From JBJXGV01 sp046160485 (GTDB taxonomy: Bacteria; Orphanbacterota; Orphanbacteria; JBJXGV01), in assembly GCA_046160485.1 (NCBI GenBank), contig JBJXGV010000068.1:68001-132000 (forward strand): a stretch of 64,000 bases of DNA, written 5' to 3'. Under the pieces are notes generated by a model that worked only from the letters and a program-made list of their open reading frames with translations, had not been told where the DNA came from and did not search any database. Positions 58,108 to 64,000 of the stretch are shown here, one piece after another. Every line of letters starts with the position of its first letter. The first letter of the stretch is position 1. Both the position numbers and the translations under genes were made by a program.

Positions 58108-60159
58108 ATGATGCCGAACTGCCGCACGCCCGGCCACCGTGTGGTGTGTTGCGCCGCCGTGGCCGCCGTTGTGGGCGCGCTGTTGGCAACGCCCACGCCG
58201 CTTGTCAGCGTTGCTTGCGCCCAGGCGGCGCCCTCACCTCGCGCGGCCGATCTCGCCGCACTCTCGCTCGACGATCTTCTCAACGCCGAAGTCGTGTACG
58301 CGGCGTCGCGGTATGAGCAGCGCGTTTCGGACGCGCCCTCGTCCGTGACGATCATCACCGAGAATGAAATCCGGCGGCATGGGTACCGCACGCTCGCGGA
58401 CGTGCTTCGCGCGGTCCCCGGGTTCGCCGTTGCGTACGACCGCAGCTACAGCTACCTGGACGTGCGTGGCTTCGGCTCCGTGGGCGACTACAACACGCGA
58501 GTCCTGCTCCTGGTCGACGGCCATCGTTTCAACGACAACATCTGGGACCAAGCGATGATCGGCGACGAATTCCCCATCGATCTCTCCGTCGTTCAGCGGA
58601 TCGAGGTGCTTCGAGGACCGGGCGCGTCGATCTACGGGACGAGCGCGGTCTTCGGCGTCATCAACGTCGTCACGCGCTCACCGGAGGAGTCGCAGGGTCT
58701 CGCTGCCTCGGCCATCACGGGGAGCTATGAATCGAAGAACGGCCGCTTTGTCTACTCGACGCGCTCCCGCGACGGCGTTGGCCTGCTCGTCTCCGCGTCG
58801 TCGTTCCGAAGCCCGGGGCAGGATCTGTACTTCCCTGAGTACGACGACCCGGCGACCAACGGCGGTGTCGCCGCCGCCTCCGACGGTGCGGACTACAGTC
58901 GCGTCTTCCTGCGCATGCAGTTTGGAGGCTTCGACCTCTCGGCTTTGCGCGGCTCGCGCGACAAGCAATTGCCGACAGGCGCCTACTCGACCGTATTCGG
59001 CGACGGGCGCACGTTCACGCGCGACGAGCGCCATTTCGTGCACCTCGGATACACGCGGGCGCTCTCGGCGGCAACCACCGTGGATGCGCGCGTGGCGTTC
59101 GACCAGAACGACTACGACGGCGACTACTCCTACGATTACGGGACACCGGAGGCGCCCCAACCCTCCATCTGGAAAGACGACTACCGCGGACAGTGGTTGA
59201 ACTCGGAGGCGCAGCTAACGCAAGCGATCGGTGAGCGGCACAAGCTGGTGATGGGCCTCGAGTATCGCAACAACATCCGCGAGCAGCAGAGGTCCTATGA
59301 CGAGACGGCGGTCTACTTCTCAACGAACGGACGATCGCACTACTCCGCGCTCTATGCGCAGGACGCAATCACGCTTTCGTCCGGCCTGCGGCTCGACATC
59401 GGCGTCCGGCACGACACCTACGCCTCGTTCGGCGGTACCACCAATCCCCGCGTGGCCGCGGTCATGCGATTCGATCCCGCCACGACAGGCAAGCTGCTCT
59501 ACGGCCGGGCATTCCGAGCGCCGAACGCGGCCGAGCTGGCTTACATCGCTTCCGTCGAGGGCAGCCCGTCGAGTCTCGCGCCCGAGGTTTCGCAGTCTCT
59601 CGAGGCGATCGTGGACCGGCAGCTGGCTCCCGGGATCTTCACGTCGCTTTCCCTCTTCGAGAACCGCATCAGCGATCTCACCACGCGAATCACGCTCGAG
59701 GACGGCATCACGCAGACGTACGTGAACGCGGGCGAGATCGTCAAGAGGGGAACGGAAGTCGCGTTGCACGCGCACGGAATTGGGGGCGTCCGCGGCACGG
59801 CGAGTTTCAGCTACCACGAAGAGGTCAGGAATTCGTTCCAGGAGTTCATCCCGGATTCGCCGAGACATCTCGGCAAGTGCGACGCGGTCGTGCCGCTTCT
59901 CGGCGAGCGCCTCTTCTTGGCGGGCGAAGTGAGCCGGATCGGTTCCCGGTCGACGCTCTCTGGGAAACACTTGCCGGCCTATACGCTCGTCAACCTTGCG
60001 CTCACCGCGCCGCTATTCAACGAGTCGCTCGAAGCGATGCTCCGCGTTGGCAACGTCGGCGACACGCGCTTCGCGGACCCGGTGGGAGAGGAGCACGTGC
60101 AGGAGGCGATCGAACAGGACGGCCGGAGTATTTGGCTAGGACTCGACGTCCGCTTGTAG
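58108..60159 (+). CDS. TonB-dependent outer-membrane receptor (copy 2)
   Basis: The product has 683 residues and is clearly a paralogue of the preceding receptor. It shares LSLDDLLNAEVVYAASRYEQ, APSSVTIITENEIRRHGYRT, LLLVDGHRFNDNIWD, VLRGPGASIYGTSAVFGVIN and LLYGRAFRAPNAAELAY. It ends LGLDVRL rather than in Phe, slightly unusual for a barrel. The signal peptide is long, with a hydrophobic core at about 14-35. AGGAGG precedes two adjacent ATG codons (58108, 58111); the second has better spacing. It follows copy 1 by 43 bases, and a yfiR-like gene follows eight bases later. Confidence 0.9.
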   Translation: MMPNCRTPGHRVVCCAAVAAVVGALLATPTPLVSVACAQAAPSPRAADLAALSLDDLLNAEVVYAASRYEQRVSDAPSSVTIITENEIRRHGYRTLADVLRAVPGFAVAYDRSYSYLDVRGFGSVGDYNTRVLLLVDGHRFNDNIWDQAMIGDEFPIDLSVVQRIEVLRGPGASIYGTSAVFGVINVVTRSPEESQGLAASAITGSYESKNGRFVYSTRSRDGVGLLVSASSFRSPGQDLYFPEYDDPATNGGVAAASDGADYSRVFLRMQFGGFDLSALRGSRDKQLPTGAYSTVFGDGRTFTRDERHFVHLGYTRALSAATTVDARVAFDQNDYDGDYSYDYGTPEAPQPSIWKDDYRGQWLNSEAQLTQAIGERHKLVMGLEYRNNIREQQRSYDETAVYFSTNGRSHYSALYAQDAITLSSGLRLDIGVRHDTYASFGGTTNPRVAAVMRFDPATTGKLLYGRAFRAPNAAELAYIASVEGSPSSLAPEVSQSLEAIVDRQLAPGIFTSLSLFENRISDLTTRITLEDGITQTYVNAGEIVKRGTEVALHAHGIGGVRGTASFSYHEEVRNSFQEFIPDSPRHLGKCDAVVPLLGERLFLAGEVSRIGSRSTLSGKHLPAYTLVNLALTAPLFNESLEAMLRVGNVGDTRFADPVGEEHVQEAIEQDGRSIWLGLDVRL

Positions 60160-60167
60160 GTCCGCGA

Positions 60168-60761
60168 ATGCAGCATGCGTTGCTTTTCGAGAGAGCGGGG
60201 AACGGGCCGTTGCGTCATCGCAAGATCCTAGTGCTCGGATTGGTCATAGGCATCTGTTGCGCGGGGCCAGTGCCTGCGCGCCGCGCGCGTGCGGCCGAGG
60301 CGGCTGCCGAGCGGCTGCCTGAGTACTCGCTGAAGGCGGCGTTCCTCTTCCAGTTCGCGCGATTCGTGACGTGGCCCGCGTCGGCACTCTCGAGCGAAAG
60401 GCTCCGCATCGGCATTCTTGGCGAGGATCCGTTCGGCGGCGAGCTGGACAGCCTCATCGTCGCAGCCAAGTTCTCCGGGCGCGGCGCCGCGGTCGTCCGT
60501 TTCGCCGCATTCGGCGACATCGATTCGTGCGACGTTCTCTTCATCCCGAAGAGCCAGGACGCAGTGGTTGCCGGGGCGCTCCAGGCGCTCGCCGGTAGGC
60601 CCACTCTGACCGTTGGTGAGAGCGATCAGTTCGCGAACTCCGGCGGGATGATTCGTTTCAAGCCCGACGGGAGCAAGATGTCCTTCTCCATCAACCGCGA
60701 TGCCGCAACGGCCGCCGGCCTCGAGGTCAGCGCGCGGCTCCTCGAAGTGGCGAAGCGGTAG
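60168..60761 (+). CDS. YfiR-family periplasmic protein (copy 2)
   Basis: The product has 197 residues. A signal peptide (about 15-42, with ARRARA) is followed by the same YfiR pattern as copy 1: YSLKAAFLFQFARFVTWPASA, LRIGILGEDPFGGELD, CDVLFIPKSQD, PTLTVGESDQFANSGGMIRF and SINRDAATAAGLEVSARLLEVA. It is co-directional with and eight bases after the second TonB receptor. The pairing with receptors, while the other copy pairs with the kinase, suggests that the two YfiR proteins link receptor and kinase. That link is inference. Confidence 0.88.
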   Translation: MQHALLFERAGNGPLRHRKILVLGLVIGICCAGPVPARRARAAEAAAERLPEYSLKAAFLFQFARFVTWPASALSSERLRIGILGEDPFGGELDSLIVAAKFSGRGAAVVRFAAFGDIDSCDVLFIPKSQDAVVAGALQALAGRPTLTVGESDQFANSGGMIRFKPDGSKMSFSINRDAATAAGLEVSARLLEVAKR

Positions 60762-60788
60762 CGCAGAACGCGCTCCGCACGAAGCGCG

Positions 60789-60829
60789 ACGCGGTCGATC
60801 CTGAATCCGACCGCGCGCCGATTCGGCGC
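60789..60829. terminator. Two overlapping hairpins between convergent genes
   Basis: CGCGGTCG/CGACCGCG (60789-60814) and CGCGCCG/CGGCGCG (60813-60829) are perfect stems of eight and seven base pairs that share two bases, so they may compete. They lie between two convergent stops. No T-tract is visible. Confidence 0.4.
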
Positions 60830-60837
60830 GGCGGCGC

Positions 60838-61320
60838 TCACGTCTCGCTCCGAAAACGAAAGTCGCAGTGCGCCGCGCCTTCCATGATCGTTTGCGTGCG
60901 TGTGAGTGCGATCTTGCGGTTGAAGCCTTCGATCATCGCGAAGTCGCGGTTGCAGTGGAACAGGTAGCCGAGTTCGGGGAGGCCGAGTTCTTTGTAGAGC
61001 TCGGCGTAGCGGCAGCGCGTCACGTTGAAGTCGAGCGATTGCTGCGAGGGCGTCGACGGCACCGGAGCTGCCACCGGCTCGATCTCGAGCCCGCCGCCCG
61101 CCGCCCACATACACGCGACGCGCTCCACCGCCGCGAGATCGTCGCCGAACTGCGCGGCCCACCGCTCGCCGTCGCGCCGCGCAAGCTCGACGATGACCTG
61201 CTTCGCGATCGCGTTCGCCGCCTCGCGCCCCATCGCGCGCTGAAACGCCTGCACCATCGGAATCATCACGCCGGCCTCGATCTTCCGGCGCTCAAGATGA
61301 GTGATCGTCGGCTCGGTCAT
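60838..61320 (-). CDS. L-2-amino-thiazoline-4-carboxylate (ATC) hydrolase-family protein
   Basis: The product has 160 residues, typical for this family. The C-terminal half has FNVTRCRYAELYKELGLPEL, LFHCNRDFAMIEGFN and ALTRTQTIMEGAAHCDFRF, where the cysteines and His are the conserved positions. The model enzyme opens 2-amino-thiazoline-4-carboxylate on the way to cysteine, but many relatives have unknown substrates. AAAGGAG precedes the ATG. It lies 11 bases after the DUF4143 ATPase gene. Confidence 0.85.
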   Translation of the reverse strand: MTEPTITHLERRKIEAGVMIPMVQAFQRAMGREAANAIAKQVIVELARRDGERWAAQFGDDLAAVERVACMWAAGGGLEIEPVAAPVPSTPSQQSLDFNVTRCRYAELYKELGLPELGYLFHCNRDFAMIEGFNRKIALTRTQTIMEGAAHCDFRFRSET

Positions 61321-61331
61321 TGGTGGCTCCT

Positions 61332-62579
61332 TTACTTCGTTTCCCAGAGCGCGCGAATGGGGACGGCGTGGAGCCCGTCGCCGAAGCTTGCGCTCGTCTC
61401 GCCATCGTAGAGCACGATGCCGCCGACAAAGCGCTTGCCGGCGGCTTCCTTGAGTTTTCGCAGACCGCGGAAGTCGGCCGCCGTCACCGTCGCCGCCGCC
61501 TTCACCTCGACGCCCACCAGCGCGCGCGCGCCGCGCTCGATAACGATGTCCACCTCAGACCCGTCTTTGTCGCGGTAGTGGAAGAACGCGAGCGGATCGT
61601 CATGCCAGCTTGCCTGTCTGCGCAACTCCTGGAACACGAACGTTTCGAGGAGCTGCCCCAAGAGCGGCCGATCCGCCGCGAGCGCTGCGGTGTCGACTCC
61701 GAGCAGCGCGCACGCGAGTCCTGTGTCGCCGACATGCAGTTTCGGAGTTTTGACGAGACGACTCAGCCGGTTCGTATGCCACGGCGGCAACGTGTCCAGA
61801 AGGAAGACTCGCTCGAGCAACGTAACGTAATCGCGAATTGTCGGGCGGCTGAGTTGAAACGGCGAGGCGAGATCGGTCACGTTGAGCAAGCGCGCGGTTT
61901 GCGACGCCGCGAGCGCGAGCAGCCGCGGGAGCGCGTCGAGCGAGCTGATGCGCGCGTAGTCGCGGACGTCGCGCTGGACGAGCGCGTCGAGGTAGTCGCG
62001 GTACCAGGCCGTGCGCCGCCGCCCGGCCGGTCGCGTGAGCGCCGCGGGATATCCGCCCGCGACGATCCGCTCGGCGAGGTGCGCGCCTAGCCGCTCAGTG
62101 CGCCGCGTCTTGAAGCCGCCGTTGAATAGGGCGTCGAGAAATCCCGGCACGCGCCGCGCCATTTCGCACTGCGCGAGTGCATGGAGCCGCAGGATCTGCA
62201 TCCGGCCGGCCAGCGAGTCCGAGAGCTTCGGCACGAGCAGCACATTCGCCGAGCCGGTCAGCATGAAGCGCCCGGCCACGCGCTTGCGATCAACGGCCGT
62301 CTTCAGCGCGGCAAAGAGCGCCGGCGCGCGCTGCACCTCGTCGAGAATCACGCGCTCCGGCAGATCGGCCGCGAAGCCCGCGGGGTCGGCCTCCGCGGCG
62401 CTGCGCGCGACGTCGTCGTCGAAGGTGACGTAGCCGTAACCCTTCGGCTCGCCGATCATGCGGGCGAGTGTGGTCTTGCCGCACTGCCGCGGCCCGTGGA
62501 TCAACACCACAGGCGAATCGGCAAGCGCCTCGGTCAGTCGCGGGGCGGCGAATCGCGGATAGAAGGCAGGCTCGGACAC
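61332..62579 (-). CDS. AAA ATPase of the DUF4143 family
   Basis: The product has 415 residues. A Walker A motif, HGPRQCGKTT, sits at about 29-38. A Walker B-like VILDEVQRAP follows, then FMLTGSANVLL (sensor 1). The DUF4143 part follows from VQRDVRDYARISSLDALPRL. It ends with the nuclease-like FFHYRDKDGSEVDIVIE and VGVEVKAAATVT, the usual Asp/Glu-x-Lys C-terminal module. Function in this family is unclear; mobile-element and toxin-like roles have been suggested. The start is GTG with no Shine-Dalgarno, directly against the 23-bp repeats. The gene may be truncated at its 5' end or controlled by those repeats. Confidence 0.85.
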   Translation of the reverse strand: MSEPAFYPRFAAPRLTEALADSPVVLIHGPRQCGKTTLARMIGEPKGYGYVTFDDDVARSAAEADPAGFAADLPERVILDEVQRAPALFAALKTAVDRKRVAGRFMLTGSANVLLVPKLSDSLAGRMQILRLHALAQCEMARRVPGFLDALFNGGFKTRRTERLGAHLAERIVAGGYPAALTRPAGRRRTAWYRDYLDALVQRDVRDYARISSLDALPRLLALAASQTARLLNVTDLASPFQLSRPTIRDYVTLLERVFLLDTLPPWHTNRLSRLVKTPKLHVGDTGLACALLGVDTAALAADRPLLGQLLETFVFQELRRQASWHDDPLAFFHYRDKDGSEVDIVIERGARALVGVEVKAAATVTAADFRGLRKLKEAAGKRFVGGIVLYDGETSASFGDGLHAVPIRALWETK

Positions 62580-62671
62580 CGGCCAATCGTAACTTTAGGG
62601 TTCGGCTAATCGCAAGGTTTATGTTCGGCTGATTGAAAGGTTAGGGGGCGGCCAATTGAAAGGTTCTGGTG
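62580..62671. repeat. Four direct repeats with an exact 23-bp period
   Basis: The core CGGC(C/T)(A/G)AT starts at 62580, 62603, 62626 and 62649. Each copy continues with an A-rich/TT segment (AAAGGTT in copies 3 and 4). Copies 2-4 are more alike than copy 1. The array abuts the start codon of the DUF4143 gene. It could be iteron-like operator sites or the remnant of an IS21-type element end, which carries multiple short terminal repeats. Confidence 0.75.
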
Positions 62672-62745
62672 ATGGGCGCGGGCTTGGGTGGGGGAGGCGA
62701 TTGCGCTGCGAAGCCGCCACCCGGCGAGTTCGACTTCGTCCGCGC

Positions 62746-64000
62746 TCAGCGCGATTCAACGCCGGCCTTGAGCGCTTCCGCGGCGGTGCCGGGTTCGGTT
62801 TGCGGCCCGGAAGGCGCGCGGTCCGCGGTCGCCCACTCGGCGACGCGGTCGACCCATACCAGCAGAGGGCGGTAGAGGAAGCCGTGGCTCAGACCCGTAT
62901 TGAGCACGACTTCGCGCGCGTCGATCTCTGGCGCTGAATCCGCGTCGGCGTGCCACGGCGCGCACGGGCCGACGAGTTCGTCGCTCGACTCGCGGATCGC
63001 GAGCACGCGCCCGCTCGGCGCCGCGCCTTCGTCCGCGATGAGCGCGCGCACGTTCTCCGAGAGGCATGCGCCGAGCGTGCAGAACCGCACGTCGGGATTC
63101 TGCAGCCGCGCCGATGCAAGAAGCGCGATGCTCGCGCCCATCGACCCGCCGACGACGGTGATGCGATCGGTCGCCACGCCCGAGGCGACGAGCCGCCGCA
63201 CGCGCGCGACGACGCTATCCGCCGCGCTACTCACGGTCGCCGACTTCGGCCGGATCTCGCCGCTCACGACGAAGCCGCGCTCGCGAAACGCGGTGAGGAT
63301 TTCATCGAGCTCGTAGTACCCGAACTCGGGGTGATGCGGCCGCGCGCTTTGCTGTTCTTGAACGATGCGGCCGTGCAGATAGATGAGGTGGCGCGTGTCC
63401 TCGGCGGCGACGGCGGCGGCGGCCGCGGCACGCGGGGCGAAGAGCGGGTCGGCGGGGGTGATGGATGCGATGGGTCTTACGCTCGTGTAGCGATGCTCGT
63501 ACGTGGCGGCGCCTTGGCGGAAGAGGGCGCGGTCGAACCAGCGCAGGTCGCCGCGGCGGCGCCAGTCGGCGAGTTCGACTTCGATGCGCGCTTCGCCGCG
63601 GCCCGAGTGGTTCGCGATCACGAAGCCAAGCGGGAGGCTGTCGGCGCGTGCGTAAAAGGCGAGGGCCGGCGCGCCGAGCGCGTCGCGAAAGTGCGCGGCG
63701 ACGGCGGGCGCGCCGCGGAAGAGCGTGTCGCGCACGGCGCCGGCGAAGCTCCAGCGTGTCTCGGGCGCGATGACGAGCATGTGCAGCTCGTGGCCGCGCA
63801 GGACGGATTCGGTTAGCGAGTCGAGCGGCGCGCGGGCGTTCGCGTCGGCGCCCCACACCCAGCCGCCGGAGTCGTCGACGCCCGCGCAGAAGCGCGGCGG
63901 CTGCGCGAAGACGACGCGGCCGTCGCGCGCGGAGATGACGATCGAGGTGAAGTCGCGTGCGGGTTCGTTCGTAGGCGCGGGCGTCTCGGGCTCGACGCGC
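62746..64000 (-). CDS. Alpha/beta hydrolase-like protein (5' end beyond the window)
   Basis: The frame stays open to the right edge, giving at least 417 residues; the true start is outside the window. The N-terminal visible part includes RDFTSIVISARDGRVVFAQP and a beta-rich region. The hydrolase part has HLIYLHGRIVQEQ, where the His-Gly-Arg is a typical oxyanion motif, and the nucleophile elbow VVGGSMGASIALL with Ser. A late LNTGLSHGFLYRPL carries the His. The fold resembles dienelactone-hydrolase-like enzymes. The substrate is unknown. A GTG at 63856-63858 is in frame but internal. Confidence 0.78.
   Translation of the reverse strand, partial: RVEPETPAPTNEPARDFTSIVISARDGRVVFAQPPRFCAGVDDSGGWVWGADANARAPLDSLTESVLRGHELHMLVIAPETRWSFAGAVRDTLFRGAPAVAAHFRDALGAPALAFYARADSLPLGFVIANHSGRGEARIEVELADWRRRGDLRWFDRALFRQGAATYEHRYTSVRPIASITPADPLFAPRAAAAAAVAAEDTRHLIYLHGRIVQEQQSARPHHPEFGYYELDEILTAFRERGFVVSGEIRPKSATVSSAADSVVARVRRLVASGVATDRITVVGGSMGASIALLASARLQNPDVRFCTLGACLSENVRALIADEGAAPSGRVLAIRESSDELVGPCAPWHADADSAPEIDAREVVLNTGLSHGFLYRPLLVWVDRVAEWATADRAPSGPQTEPGTAAEALKAGVESR

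Noticed and set aside
62580..62671. Repeats as a CRISPR array
   Set aside because: The repeats directly abut with a 23-bp period, no spacers are present, and no cas genes are near.
1..64000. tRNA or rRNA genes
   Set aside because: Intergenic regions were scanned for cloverleaf-like arms and conserved rRNA segments; none was convincing.

Overview
The window is a 64 kb piece of a GC-rich bacterial chromosome with an outer membrane: TonB-dependent receptors, many lipobox lipoproteins and periplasmic YfiR-type proteins are visible. Four large secreted proteins end in the same FlgD-like C-terminal module (a conserved Asn-Pro near its start, a Gly-Arg motif, a WDGR-like motif and a final Leu/Val-Arg or Thr-Arg). 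With tandem NHL, VCBS and BNR beta-propeller proteins and ECF regulation, this is typical of uncultured soil or sediment lineages such as Candidatus Eisenbacteria and relatives. The taxonomic guess is inference from gene style; no rRNA or tRNA gene is visible. I see no CRISPR array, integrase or complete insertion sequence.

Layout. 1-4.8 kb (minus): the start of a pilus-like protein, a DM13-like secreted protein, a uridine-kinase-like P-loop protein, and a homoaconitase-like hydratase overlapping a MEMO1-family gene by ATGA. 5.0-10.9 kb (plus): a five-gene lipoprotein operon, four of whose members are diverged copies of one family, closed by a candidate terminator. 10.9-20.9 kb: an MNT-fold protein, a 5'-nucleotidase lipoprotein, a GH85 endoglycosidase with PKD and LamG modules, two tandem NHL-repeat lipoproteins, PepE, a cold-shock protein with a long leader, and a DJ-1/PfpI protein. 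21-25 kb: a GT39-like membrane protein, then HupE and NicO-type metal transporters. 24.9-29.5 kb (minus): two EamA transporters around an ECF sigma / putative anti-sigma / S1 protease cluster. 29.7-36.3 kb: an S9 peptidase, a CPA2 antiporter, an unknown lipoprotein and a double retropepsin-PDZ protein. 36.5-45.9 kb (plus): BNR, TMTC-like TPR, Gfo/Idh, cytochrome P460-like, VCBS/ASPIC and DNRLRE proteins. 45.8-50.0 kb: an AraC-MGMT repair protein, a CYTH protein, a highly charged secreted protein behind a possible sigma-54 promoter, and a metallo-beta-lactamase-fold hydrolase.

The most notable block is 50.1-60.8 kb. Reading leftward there is a small ORF, yfiR-like, a CHASE8-like/HAMP histidine kinase, a REC-histidine kinase, a broken FIST sensor gene and a PAS-histidine kinase, all tightly packed. 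Reading rightward there are two paralogous TonB-dependent receptors and a second yfiR-like gene. It resembles the YfiR-YfiN pair of the c-di-GMP YfiBNR system, but the CHASE8-like sensor ends in a histidine kinase rather than GGDEF. The right end holds an ATC-hydrolase-like gene and a DUF4143 ATPase, preceded by four repeats of exactly 23 bp, and an alpha/beta hydrolase that runs off the window.

Regulation readable from the sequence: several genes have Shine-Dalgarno motifs 5-9 bases before the start, but a subset instead has a -10-like box (TAAGCT, TAGACT, TAGACA, TATACT, TACAAG) 6-9 bases before ATG and little or no Shine-Dalgarno, suggesting leaderless mRNAs. The extended -10 motif TGATAnAAT recurs upstream of unrelated genes.
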